DNA of 25,323 bases. It comes from a virus. Both the position numbers and the translations under genes were made by a program. The stretch lies in IMG/VR virus record IMGVR_UViG_3300005841_000080, positions 1 to 25,323 of that record; one strand, 5' to 3'. The notes below the pieces were generated by a model. It saw only the letters and a list, made by a program, of their open reading frames with translations, searched no databases and was not told where the DNA came from. Positions 8,176 through 15,486 of the stretch are shown one piece after another (position 1 is the stretch's first letter; each line of letters opens with the position of its first letter).

Positions 8176-8478
8176 CTATCGGTATCGGTCGGCTGAAGGG
8201 ACGAGGAATGGGCGCGGCGGTAGGTGGACGGTGCCCAGCTCGTGGAAGCGCATGTAGAACCTGGCCCGCTCCCAGCTCACGTGGACCTCGGGATCGAGTC
8301 CGGGCTGCGGTTCGGGGTGGATGGAGTCGGCACCCTCGCCGCTGCGCCGTGGGGCGCGGGAGCGGGCCTCGGCGGCGATCTGCTCGCCGAGTTCCATCAG
8401 CGCCTGCATCACGAGCGGGTCGCTGGTGAGGTTGGACAACGCCGAGCGGTCCCAGGTGGTTTCGACGTCGTCGGCCAT
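8176..8478 (-). CDS. HK97 gp10-like head-tail joining / tail completion protein (100 aa)
   Basis: Probable tail-completion or neck protein of the HK97 gp10 family. The ATG at 8476-8478 was chosen because GGAGG lies 8 bases upstream; further upstream the frame overlaps a divergent gene. Family features are the amphipathic helix LMQALMELGEQIAAEARSRAP, followed by an R/S/G loop (RRSGEGADSIHP), a strand with VSWERARFYMRFHELGT, and the near-terminal PPRPFLVPS typical of these proteins (the RPFLxPA-like end). It lies downstream of the tail terminator, interrupted by a plus-strand gene. Confidence 0.78.
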   Translation of the reverse strand: MADDVETTWDRSALSNLTSDPLVMQALMELGEQIAAEARSRAPRRSGEGADSIHPEPQPGLDPEVHVSWERARFYMRFHELGTVHLPPRPFLVPSADRYR

Positions 8479-8497
8479 GGGGGATCGCCTCCGGTCA

Positions 8498-8503
8498 TAC
8501 GAT
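8498..8503 (+). promoter_or_regulatory. -10 box positioned for a leaderless transcript
   Basis: TACGAT fits the actinobacterial TANNNT -10 pattern. Six bases separate it from the ATG at 8510, so transcription would begin at or next to the start codon. No ribosome binding site of useful strength precedes that ATG, which supports a leaderless mRNA. No good -35 hexamer is present 17-18 bases upstream, so promoter strength is uncertain. Confidence 0.5.
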
Positions 8504-8509
8504 CGGCAG

Positions 8510-8842
8510 ATGACTGAGCCGGAACGCGAGTACGACACCGTGACCGCCGCCGACCGCCTCGACGTGCTGCGGTACATCGAGGACAGCGACCCGCAGCCCG
8601 TCGCCACCGACACGGCACTGATGGCCCTCGCCGGACTTCGGCTGACGTACGCGATCTACCACAGCGGGAAGGACTTCATCCTGTCGATGCCGAACCCGCT
8701 GCTGAGGGCGTACGCCAACGCGTGCACCGTGTTCGACCCGTCCGGATATCGCGCCAGCAGGGCCGAGCTTCAGACGAGCACCGCACCGACGAGTACCTGC
8801 AGCGACAGGACCGCCTCCGGGCCGTCTGGGGAGTTGGCGTAG
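8510..8842 (+). CDS. Plus-strand cargo (moron-like) protein, unknown (110 aa)
   Basis: This is the only convincing plus-strand gene in the window. Codons end in G or C almost throughout, as in the other real genes. The product is acidic and helical at first (MTEPEREYDTVTAADRLDVL), has a central LMALAGLRLTYAIYHSGKDF, then a FDPSGYRASRAEL segment and a Ser/Thr-rich tail. No signal peptide or membrane segment was seen, and the family is not recognised. It starts 32 bases from the divergent gp10-like gene, and its last 73 bases overlap the 3' end of the tail-terminator gene in antisense. A separate promoter at 8498 and reversed orientation fit a moron expressed independently of late genes, for example in a lysogen; this is inference. 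Confidence 0.7.
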   Translation: MTEPEREYDTVTAADRLDVLRYIEDSDPQPVATDTALMALAGLRLTYAIYHSGKDFILSMPNPLLRAYANACTVFDPSGYRASRAELQTSTAPTSTCSDRTASGPSGELA

Positions 8843-9219
8843 TCGCCGGTGGTGGACTGGATGCCCATCCAGGTCATGCCGCCGGCCATGTCCGGGTTCA
8901 CAGCCATTGCCGTGGCGATGGTGTCCGCGACCGCCTCCAGGTCGGCTTCGGCGGCTTCGACATCGGCATCGGCATCGGGTCGGATCACCCGCGCGTAGAC
9001 GCCGACGGTGACCGCCTCCGACACCGCCGTACCCAGCTCCGCCGCAAGGTCGGATGTGACGCCACGGGTTCCGCCGAAGTAGATGACCTTCCTGGTGATG
9101 TCGCGGGCCGGGTAGGAGTAGGCAACCTGCCACCCGTCCAAGGCCCCCGCCGGGGCCGCGAGAGCGGTGAGAGCGTCTCGCAGGGCCCGTTTCGCGGCGT
9201 AGGCCATCGTGGACTTCAC
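8770..9219 (-). CDS. Tail terminator / tail completion protein (149 aa)
   Basis: Probable tail terminator that caps the tube and docks it to the head. The GTG at 9217-9219 was chosen because GGGAG lies 6 bases upstream; an ATG four codons later is possible. The sequence has an N-terminal helix (AYAAKRALRDALTALAA), then GWQVAYSYPARDITRKVIYFGG, a beta-strand pair common in this family. Next comes AVTVGVYARVIRPDADADVEAAE with an acidic helix, and a C-terminal GPEAVLSLQVLVGAVLV strand. The overall pattern, length and location before gp10-like and tube genes match actinophage tail terminators. Its 3' end overlaps the plus-strand gene at 8510-8842. Confidence 0.7.
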   Translation of the reverse strand: MKSTMAYAAKRALRDALTALAAPAGALDGWQVAYSYPARDITRKVIYFGGTRGVTSDLAAELGTAVSEAVTVGVYARVIRPDADADVEAAEADLEAVADTIATAMAVNPDMAGGMTWMGIQSTTGDYANSPDGPEAVLSLQVLVGAVLV

Positions 9220-9229
9220 GGCGCGCTCC

Positions 9230-12085
9230 CTAGCCGACGGTGGACACGGTCGTGGCGGCCTCGGCCGCGGAGGCTCTTGCGGATCCCACGTCGGCGCCGG
9301 TGAGGATGGTCGCGGCACCCAGCGTGCCGGTCGCGGCTGCGGGGCCCTGGTCGGCGCCGGTTCCTGAGCCGGTGCCGTCCACACCCCAGCGGGGGGTGTA
9401 GATGCTGGTGGCCGGCGCGTTCAAGGCCAGCCGTCCGACTCCGGTCTGTAGCCGGATGTCGATACCGGTGACGACCGGTCCGGGCAGGACGGCGAGGCCC
9501 GCCCGCCCAGCGGCGACGGCGCGTTTGAGGTCGAGGCCGGTCGTGGCGGTGACGAGCAGCACCCGCGTGGTCTGCGGGGCCACCTTGCGACCGGTGGCCG
9601 CTGCCCGCAGCGGAATTGCGGTGGTGCCGGACTGGGCCCGGGCGGCCTGTGTGGTCTCGACGCCGACAGTGGTGAGGACCACCGTGGCGGTGGCCGTGGC
9701 GGTCGCCCGTTTCGTCGCCGCGCCGGTGGGGCGTGGGGTGACCAGTGCGCGGCCGGCACACCCGATGCTCTTCCGTGCCGCCGCGGCGGCGCTGACGGCA
9801 ACAGCGCTGGCGCCTGTGCGGGACACCGCCTTGCGGGCGGCCGCGGTGCCGGCGACGGCGATGGTGCAGGTACCGGTCTGCTGCCGGGCGGTGCCGCTGG
9901 TTTCCGCGCCGCCGCTGGTCAGTGCGGCCCGGGCGGTGCCGGCCTGCGGCGCCGCCTTCGCGGCCGTCGCAGCCGTTCGCAGCGCCACCTCGGCTGTGCC
10001 GGTACGGGATACCAGCTTCGCCGCCGCCGCAGCTGTGCGCGTTGCAAGTTCCGCCGCGCCGGCCTGGCCGTGCGCCGCGAGACCAGCCGTGCGCAGCGCG
10101 ACCTCGGCGCGGCCCGTTGTCGGCGCGGTTTTCGTCGCGCGGCCCGTGGCCGTCACGGCGAGGGTGGTGGTGCCGGCCTGCGACACCACCTTGACGGCCG
10201 TCGCTGCGGCGCGCAGCACCGCCTCGGCCGTGCCGGTCTGGCCGTGTGCAGCCAATGCGGCCGGGCGGAGTGCGGCCTGGGCGCGGCCGGCCACGGATGC
10301 GGTCTTCGCTGCCCGGCCCGCGGCGGCCGCCGCAACGGTGGTGGTGCCGGTCTGCTGCCTGGCCGCGGCGGTCGTCTCGGTGCCGGTGGCGGCCAGCGCC
10401 AGCCGCCCCACGCCGGCCTGCGGCGCCGCCTTGACCGCGGTGGCGTCCGCACGCACGCACAGCTGCGCTGTGGTTGCCGCGGTCGCCGTCTTGCGGGCCG
10501 ATCCGGACCCGACGGCCGCGAGAGTGCAGGCCCCCGTCTGGGCGGCCGATTTGACCGCGGACCCGGCCGCGGTCAACCCCAGGGGGGTTGACCCGGTCTC
10601 GGCGGACCCGCCACTGACTGCGGCGGGCAGGATCTCGATATACGCCCAGTTCGCCTCGGTCGACGTGCCGGGCAGGTGGAACCGCAGCAGGTTGGACTGG
10701 CTGGAGACGTCATCCGGCACCAGCCGTTTGATCATTCCCCAGCCGATTTGACCGGCGATGGTGCCCAGGCTGGACGCGGCGGCCTGATAGCAGCCCTGAC
10801 CGGCCTTGGCCGTCCCGACGACCGTCCAGTCGCACATCACCGCGAAGCCCTGGCCGAGGGTGGCGGATGCGGTGTACGTCTGGTCGAGCATCGACACGGA
10901 CGCCGAGCCCGCCTTGCCGTGGGCACCGACCGGGGTCGAGGAGTCCTGGTTGGTGACCACCAGCACCTGGAGGGCGGCCTGCCGCGTCGGCGACGCGGCG
11001 TTGTTGTTGACCGTGACACTCATCGGTGCGCCGGTGACGACCGGGGCCGTCCAGATGGCGGCCTGCCCGTTGCGCCCTGCCGCGTCCGCCCGGGACTGCC
11101 AGTCGCGCAGGGTGTAGGTGAGCGGCACACCGAGGCTGTCGGTGATCGTGGGTGTGGACGGGTTCACGCCGGCGCCGCTGTTGCCGGCCCACAGCACCAG
11201 CAGCATCGACCCGGACGGTGGGCGGAACGTGCTGGTCGCGGTGCCGGTTGCCGTGCCCGCAATGTTCAGGGCCACCTCGGGCGAGGTCTCACTGATCCGC
11301 AGGCCGGTGTCCGTCGGCGCCGCATCGGCCGTCCCCGACCAGGGGCTCCACACCCCGTTCGGGGAGATCCCGTCCCCGGGTGGGTGAGACCACACAAACG
11401 GTGGCGGGTCCTTCTCCGGCGGGTCACCCACCAGCGGGACCAGCTCCACGTACACCCAGTTCAGGGACACGCTGGAGCTGGGCAGGTTGCTGATGAGGGT
11501 GGTGGTGGCGCCGTTGGTGCCGTCCGCCGCGGTGCGCCGCGGGAACGCGTACGAGATCTGCCCGGAGATGCTGCCGGCCGGGTCCTCGGTGCATCCGGTG
11601 CCGGCGGTCTGGGTGCCGGTGGTGTCCCAGTCGCAGATCGCCATGAAGCCCTGCGAACTGTCCGCGGTGGCGGTGTAGGACTGCGACACCGTGGTCGTGG
11701 AGAACCCGTTGCCACCGGACCCACCGGTGCCGACGAGGGCGTTGGTGACCACCCAGACGCGCAGCGCCCCATGGGTGGCGGCGGTGGAGTTGTTGGTGAC
11801 GCTCACCGTCATCGACGCGCCGACGGTGACGGCGGCCGTCCACATGGCGGCCTGGCCGTCGGGGTGGCCGATCGGGTCGTCCTCCGCGCTGCGGTGGTCG
11901 ACCAGGATGTAGCTGAGGTGGGCGCCGAGGTTGTCGGTGACCGTGGGCATCGGCGGAAGCTCGCCGGTGCCGGAGTTACCCGCCCAGCCGACCACCAGGA
12001 CAGAGTTGTCCGGTGGGGTGAACGGCGCCGTGGTCGCGGTCGGGTTGCCGGTGACCAGTGAGGGAGATGAGGCGTCGATGTTCAC
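9230..12085 (-). CDS. Large virion-surface protein: duplicated beta domain plus 20-residue repeats (951 aa)
   Basis: Probable structural fibre or appendage; no enzyme motif was seen. The GTG at 12083-12085 has GGAGGG about 10 bases upstream. Residues ~20-217 and ~286-487 are two copies of one beta-rich domain: compare WAGNSGTG...PTVTDNLG with WAGNSGAG...PTITDSLG, and ICDWDTTGT with MCDWTVVGT. A Pro-rich linker (218-285) joins them. From ~497 to 890 there are about 19 copies of a 20-residue Ala/Thr-rich unit, consensus near xTGTAxVALRTAATAAKxAx, ending in a Gly/Ala/Thr-rich tail. The alternating pattern suggests a beta-solenoid or extended rod. It lies in the head-neck region before the tail terminator rather than after the tape measure, so a head fibre or collar appendage is more likely than a tail fibre. 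Its Ser/Thr richness makes it a plausible glycosylation target. Confidence 0.75.
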   Translation of the reverse strand: MNIDASSPSLVTGNPTATTAPFTPPDNSVLVVGWAGNSGTGELPPMPTVTDNLGAHLSYILVDHRSAEDDPIGHPDGQAAMWTAAVTVGASMTVSVTNNSTAATHGALRVWVVTNALVGTGGSGGNGFSTTTVSQSYTATADSSQGFMAICDWDTTGTQTAGTGCTEDPAGSISGQISYAFPRRTAADGTNGATTTLISNLPSSSVSLNWVYVELVPLVGDPPEKDPPPFVWSHPPGDGISPNGVWSPWSGTADAAPTDTGLRISETSPEVALNIAGTATGTATSTFRPPSGSMLLVLWAGNSGAGVNPSTPTITDSLGVPLTYTLRDWQSRADAAGRNGQAAIWTAPVVTGAPMSVTVNNNAASPTRQAALQVLVVTNQDSSTPVGAHGKAGSASVSMLDQTYTASATLGQGFAVMCDWTVVGTAKAGQGCYQAAASSLGTIAGQIGWGMIKRLVPDDVSSQSNLLRFHLPGTSTEANWAYIEILPAAVSGGSAETGSTPLGLTAAGSAVKSAAQTGACTLAAVGSGSARKTATAATTAQLCVRADATAVKAAPQAGVGRLALAATGTETTAAARQQTGTTTVAAAAAGRAAKTASVAGRAQAALRPAALAAHGQTGTAEAVLRAAATAVKVVSQAGTTTLAVTATGRATKTAPTTGRAEVALRTAGLAAHGQAGAAELATRTAAAAAKLVSRTGTAEVALRTAATAAKAAPQAGTARAALTSGGAETSGTARQQTGTCTIAVAGTAAARKAVSRTGASAVAVSAAAAARKSIGCAGRALVTPRPTGAATKRATATATATVVLTTVGVETTQAARAQSGTTAIPLRAAATGRKVAPQTTRVLLVTATTGLDLKRAVAAGRAGLAVLPGPVVTGIDIRLQTGVGRLALNAPATSIYTPRWGVDGTGSGTGADQGPAAATGTLGAATILTGADVGSARASAAEAATTVSTVG
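9416..10597 (-). repeat. About 19 tandem ~60-bp coding repeats
   Basis: These encode residues ~497-890 of the 951-residue protein. Repeat starts marked by [QRT]-[TA]-G fall at residues 516, 556, 578, 598, 616, 636, 656, 674, 694, 714, 736, 756, 776, 818, 838, 858 and 879, with degenerate units at 537 and ~796. Spacing is 18-22 residues. Some units carry an acidic GxE/D variant (GTETT, GAETS, GVETT, GLDL, GIDI). Copies have diverged at the DNA level, which implies age and selection on the protein pattern. Confidence 0.85.
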
Positions 12086-12132
12086 GGCTCAATGCCCTCC
12101 CGGGCCGCCAGGTCAGGGATGCGGCATCGCTC

Positions 12133-12441
12133 CTACGCGACGTTGGTGCCCATGAGGTGTTTCGCGTCGAACCAGAAGTCGTTGGTGCTGGCCTGGGTGT
12201 TCACCGCCGTGGAGATCAGCCACAGGTTGTTCATCGCGGTGAACGCGGCCCGCAGCTGCGTGTCCTCGCCGGAGCCGTACCCCAGCGTGCCGGTCATGTA
12301 GGACGAGGACAGCAGTGTCGTGTCGTCGAGCTGCTGCGTCTTGAACCGCGCACAGACGAACAGGCTGTTACGCACCGCCACGAGCGCGCCGCCCATGAAG
12401 CTGTCGAGTCCGGCCTTGGTGATCGTGTAGCCAACGGACAT
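12133..12441 (-). CDS. Small virion-module protein, unknown (102 aa)
   Basis: Unrecognised small protein. The ATG at 12439-12441 sits after a TAGGAG sequence that combines the upstream stop codon with the ribosome binding site. It begins MSVGYTITKAGLDSFMGGAL, has a polar middle (FKTQQLDDTTLLSSSYMTG) and a C-terminal AFTAMNNLWLISTAVNTQAS...FWFDAKHLMG. It belongs to the run of small genes between the adaptor and the 951-residue protein, so a capsid-surface or neck role is likely. The opening segment and Gly-rich turn recur in small actinophage virion proteins, but I cannot assign a family. Confidence 0.65.
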   Translation of the reverse strand: MSVGYTITKAGLDSFMGGALVAVRNSLFVCARFKTQQLDDTTLLSSSYMTGTLGYGSGEDTQLRAAFTAMNNLWLISTAVNTQASTNDFWFDAKHLMGTNVA

Positions 12442-12452
12442 CGGGGGGTCTC

Positions 12453-12992
12453 CTAGGACCAGATACGCACGGACAGGTCGTTGCAGGTGACGGTGTTCAG
12501 CGTGCTGGGCGTGCCCCACTGGGCGCCGACCGTGATCGTTTTGACGATCGTCGTATCGATCGTCACCGTTCTCGCAGCCGCAGTCGTGGGCAGCGCGAAG
12601 TCGCTGTACGCGGTCAGCGAGGTGGCGAAATGGCAGTGGCCGGTGCCGACGATCTGGCCGGACGTGCCGGTCAGGCGGACCCGGCCGTGGTAGGTCAGAA
12701 TCCACGGCACGGCCGTGACGCTGGCCGTGGTGGTGATCGCGCCGGTTGTCGCCAGGGCGACACCTGCTACTCCGCCGTAGTAGAAGCCCAGCAGCAGGGT
12801 GGGCGGGCCGGTGGTGGTCGAGAACTGCCCCCACGCCTTCAGTTCGATCTCCACGCCCTGTTCCAGGGTGTACGCGGGCAACTGCTTCTGCGGCAGCGTG
12901 GAGATGTCGGTGAGGGTCGTGGTGTTGGCCAGCGCCGCGCCGTCGGTGATGTGGAGCGGCGGCAGGACGGTGGGCCAGTACTGGCGTGCCAT
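12453..12992 (-). CDS. Beta-sandwich virion protein, probable head decoration/surface (179 aa)
   Basis: Putative structural protein. The ATG at 12990-12992 follows AGGACGG, which overlaps the TAG of the upstream gene. It opens with PPLHITDGAALANTTTLTDIS. Its strands alternate throughout, including VEIELKAWGQFST, LLLGFYYGGV, ILTYHGRVRLTG, TVTIDTTIVKTITVGAQWG, and it ends SVRIWS. This order resembles the single-domain jelly-roll proteins often encoded near phage capsid genes. It is Thr-rich and has no motif of an enzyme. It is probably co-expressed with the adaptor and the 951-residue protein. A decoration role is inferred. Confidence 0.65.
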   Translation of the reverse strand: MARQYWPTVLPPLHITDGAALANTTTLTDISTLPQKQLPAYTLEQGVEIELKAWGQFSTTTGPPTLLLGFYYGGVAGVALATTGAITTTASVTAVPWILTYHGRVRLTGTSGQIVGTGHCHFATSLTAYSDFALPTTAAARTVTIDTTIVKTITVGAQWGTPSTLNTVTCNDLSVRIWS

Positions 12993-13003
12993 GTCACACC
13001 GTC

Positions 13004-13684
13004 CTAGATCGCGCTGGCGTCAAGGACGAGGGCGCCGATCGCGGCGGTGATCTGCCCCTGGCCTGCGAACTGTTCGGGGACGACCTTTTCGAAATAGACC
13101 TCGCCCTGGCCGGTGAGGTCGACCGCGGCACCACCGGAGGTCAGGGAGATCTGGAACGTGTCGGTGGCGGTGCCGACCACGAAGTAGGCGCCGCCCTCGG
13201 TGATGCCGGCCGGAATGGTTTCCCCGACGACGTTGAACAGGATCACCCGGTCCGCGTTGGCCAATCCGTGACCGTTGCTGGTGATCGTGTTGTTGGTCAC
13301 GTTGGTCGAGTCGACGGTGCCGAACCCCTTCTTCGGCGTGGCGCCACCGAAGACCGAGTAGCCGCGGAAGTTGTTCGTGTTACCACTGGAGGCGTTCCAC
13401 AGCGTGAAGAAGCCGTACGTCCCGGCCGGCACGTCGAACGTCAGCGCACCCGTGTTCGAGACCGAACCAGAGGCCGGGGTGCCCCACGTCACCGCGATCC
13501 GGGCGTAGGCCGGCGACCCACCGGTCGCCTCGGTCGCCGCGGCGTTCGTACCCGTGCCGGGGGTGGTGTCCGTGGGTGGGGCGGTGGTCAGGGTGTTGAT
13601 CCCGACGTGGGTGATGATGCCGGCGATCCCGCCACCGGTGCCGGACTTCAGGGCCTCGTTCTGGGCAATCGCGTTGAAGGGCAC
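13004..13684 (-). CDS. Virion protein with inserted HGLxxxDxV-type beta domain (226 aa)
   Basis: Putative virion-surface protein. The GTG start at 13682-13684 has GGGGAAG upstream. Residues 1-118 form an outer beta domain (HVGINTLTT...YARIAVTWGTPASG...FDVPAGTYGFFTLWNASS). Residues ~122-194 look like a separate mobile beta domain found inserted in many phage tail and head proteins: NNTITSNGHGLANADRVILF, then PAGITEGGAYFVVG and DTFQISLTSGGAAVDLTG. The outer domain resumes at GEVYFEKVVPEQFAGQG and finishes ALVLDASAI. The domain-in-domain reading is from pattern recognition and fits a surface-exposed, evolvable protein. It directly follows the adaptor. Confidence 0.7.
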   Translation of the reverse strand: MPFNAIAQNEALKSGTGGGIAGIITHVGINTLTTAPPTDTTPGTGTNAAATEATGGSPAYARIAVTWGTPASGSVSNTGALTFDVPAGTYGFFTLWNASSGNTNNFRGYSVFGGATPKKGFGTVDSTNVTNNTITSNGHGLANADRVILFNVVGETIPAGITEGGAYFVVGTATDTFQISLTSGGAAVDLTGQGEVYFEKVVPEQFAGQGQITAAIGALVLDASAI

Positions 13685-13710
13685 GGACTTCCCCTACTTT
13701 CCTGCGTGGT

Positions 13711-14580
13711 TCACGCGACGACCGGGCGGCGGTCCCGCCGGTAGCGGTGGTAGACGGCGTCGATCTCCTGGTAGCCGGTGTGGTCTTTGTCCGCGACGGC
13801 CATGACGGTGGCGTGCAGGGTGCCGGCCTCGTTGCTGTAGGTGGCCAGCCGGTCGGGGATGCCGGAGCGGGGCTCGTTGAGCAGGTGCCGGAGGTGGCTC
13901 ATCCCGGCGCCCGCGACCCGGCCGGGTGGCCGGTCGAGGCCGTGTTCGTACTCGACGACGATGTTCGACCCGCCGGCCGGCCAGATCGACCCGGTGGGCA
14001 GGGTGAGCATCCCCGACTCGGACAGGCCGACCGCGGCGACGGTGGGGGTGGACCAGGCGACCCCGGACACCGTGACGGAACGGAGCGCGCGCAGCCAGGG
14101 CCAGCGCACGCCGATACGGTCGCCGCCGTTGCCGGACAAGGTTTCCCGCCAGTACCGGGGCACGAACGCCTGGCGGCAGATGCGCTCGCAGTCGTCCTCG
14201 ACCTCGATACGCCTGGCCACGATTGCCGAGGTCGGATAGGTCGTCGTGTTGGCCAGTGACGGGTCACTGGCCCGTGCCTCGGCAATGCCGAAGTGGAAGC
14301 CGCCGACGATCTCGACCCGGTCGGTCAGGGTGACGGTGCCGCCGCCGAGGGTGCCGGTCCAGGCGACATCAAGCCAGTCGAGGTTCGTCTGGCTCGGCAG
14401 GACGAATGAGTAGGTGCCGGTGGCGCCGTGTGTGGCTGCGCCCGAGGTCACCCCGGTCCCGTCTGCCGCCCGCGTGACGGCCACGGTTACGGCTCCGCCT
14501 GCGTCGGTTGGTGTCTCGTCGACGTAGAAGACCCGGGTCAGGTTTGCTGCTGCGGTGCGGACGACCCGGATCAGGGACAC
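13711..14580 (-). CDS. Head-to-tail adaptor with N-terminal beta domain (289 aa)
   Basis: Probable head-tail adaptor that binds under the portal. The GTG at 14578-14580 overlaps the 3' end of the second glycosyltransferase gene by ten bases. Residues ~15-95 form a beta domain (RVFYVDETPTDAGG...GTYSFVLP...DRVEIVGG). The region ~113-150 carries the characteristic actinophage adaptor helices: TTYPTSAIVARRIEVEDDCE, then RICRQAFVPRYWRETLSG. The rest has a beta region (NIVVEYEHGLDRPPG) and a helix with HLRHLLNEPRSGIPDR. The protein is longer than a minimal adaptor because of the N-terminal domain. This is the first ordinary structural gene after the glycosylation cassette, and overlap with it implies shared late expression. 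Confidence 0.75.
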   Translation of the reverse strand: MSLIRVVRTAAANLTRVFYVDETPTDAGGAVTVAVTRAADGTGVTSGAATHGATGTYSFVLPSQTNLDWLDVAWTGTLGGGTVTLTDRVEIVGGFHFGIAEARASDPSLANTTTYPTSAIVARRIEVEDDCERICRQAFVPRYWRETLSGNGGDRIGVRWPWLRALRSVTVSGVAWSTPTVAAVGLSESGMLTLPTGSIWPAGGSNIVVEYEHGLDRPPGRVAGAGMSHLRHLLNEPRSGIPDRLATYSNEAGTLHATVMAVADKDHTGYQEIDAVYHRYRRDRRPVVA

Positions 14581-15293
14581 CGGGTGCTCCGCGCCTCGAC
14601 GAGGGCCTTGACCTTCACCGCGTCGCCGGCGAGGCCGGCGCCGCGCCACGCATCGAACGCCTGCCGGTCGGCTTGGTGCCGTGCTGCGGCGTTCGAGGCC
14701 CGGTAGCTGTCGTCCCAGGCCGCCTTGCCCGCAGCGGGGTGAAGGTGCTCGATGACCACGTCGGGTCGGTAGGCGATGCACCCGGCCGCCCGGCCCAACT
14801 CCAGCACCGCGTTGTCGACGTACATGTGCGCGCAGGTAGGCAGCATCATCCACCCGACCGCGCGGACGAGATCGGCGGACACGACCCAGGCGGTGGGTAG
14901 GTCCGGTCCCTGGAGCAGGTCGTTGCCGTAGGCGATTCCGACACCACCCGGCATCGCCTCGATCGCCTCGATGAGCTTCAGATTCCAGTCGCCGCGCGGC
15001 CGGTGGTCGTCGCCGAGCGATGCGAGGTAACGCGGCGGGTCGGGGCTGTCGATGGCCTGCTGGGCAAGATGGTTGGTCCAGGCCGACAGTGACCGACGCT
15101 CACCCCGGTAGGCATGAACGCGGAACGCCGCTGGCACGACTCGGCATACGCTCCAGTAGTCGGCCTTGTCGTCGTTGTCGAGACCGACCCAGATTTCGAC
15201 GCTGCCGGCCGTCGTGGTGTGGATCGCCAACTCCAGTTCGGCGAGCTGTTGCGGGCGGCCGCGCGATGGGGTGATGACGGCGAGGTCAGCCAT
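14571..15293 (-). CDS. Glycosyltransferase, GT-A / family 2-like (240 aa)
   Basis: Probable nucleotide-sugar glycosyltransferase. The ATG at 15291-15293 overlaps the upstream stop by eight bases. The N-terminus, ADLAVITPSRGRPQQLAEL, is the classic GT-A opening strand and nucleotide-binding loop. It continues VEIWVGLDNDD, then YLASLGDDHRPRGDW with GDDH at 94-97 in place of a DxD motif that would hold the metal and sugar nucleotide. A later VVSADLVRAVGWMMLP and YVDNAVLELGRAAG match the acceptor-side region of family 2 enzymes, followed by VIEHLHP. No membrane segment is present, so it should act in the cytoplasm on protein or sugar intermediates. It is the third gene of the cassette after the capsid gene and may extend a glycan begun by the fused enzyme at 15479-16840. 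Confidence 0.82.
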   Translation of the reverse strand: MADLAVITPSRGRPQQLAELELAIHTTTAGSVEIWVGLDNDDKADYWSVCRVVPAAFRVHAYRGERRSLSAWTNHLAQQAIDSPDPPRYLASLGDDHRPRGDWNLKLIEAIEAMPGGVGIAYGNDLLQGPDLPTAWVVSADLVRAVGWMMLPTCAHMYVDNAVLELGRAAGCIAYRPDVVIEHLHPAAGKAAWDDSYRASNAAARHQADRQAFDAWRGAGLAGDAVKVKALVEARSTRCP

Positions 15294-15486
15294 CGGTCGC
15301 CTCGTAACGGAAGACAAACAGCCCGTTAGCGCGGATCACCGTCACGTCGCTGAGCAGCGGTAGGCGTTCCATGACGAAACGCCGGATCTCCTCCGCCTCG
15401 ACCATTGTGATGCTGCCCTCGCACCGGACGATCAGGTGGTCGCCGGGTCGTACAACCGTGGCCTCGACGATCGGCACGTCAGCCAT
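15286..15486 (-). CDS. Small alpha/beta protein in glycosylation cassette (66 aa)
   Basis: Small protein with ATG at 15484-15486, overlapping the upstream gene by eight bases and the downstream one by eight. It has an RPGDHLIVRCEG strand, an acidic helix EAEEIRRFVMERLPLLSD, then VTVIRANGLFVFRYEATDG. Similar short RPGDxLVVR...RLPxVxVVV proteins are scattered in actinophage structural modules without known function. Its place between two glycosyltransferase genes may be meaningful, as an accessory or adaptor, or may simply reflect operon packing. Confidence 0.65.
   Translation of the reverse strand: MADVPIVEATVVRPGDHLIVRCEGSITMVEAEEIRRFVMERLPLLSDVTVIRANGLFVFRYEATDG

Noticed and set aside
9416-10597. 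CRISPR or DNA iteron array
   Set aside because: Repeats have a coding period near 60 bases, are diverged at DNA level and keep one open frame; there are no identical repeats with unique spacers.
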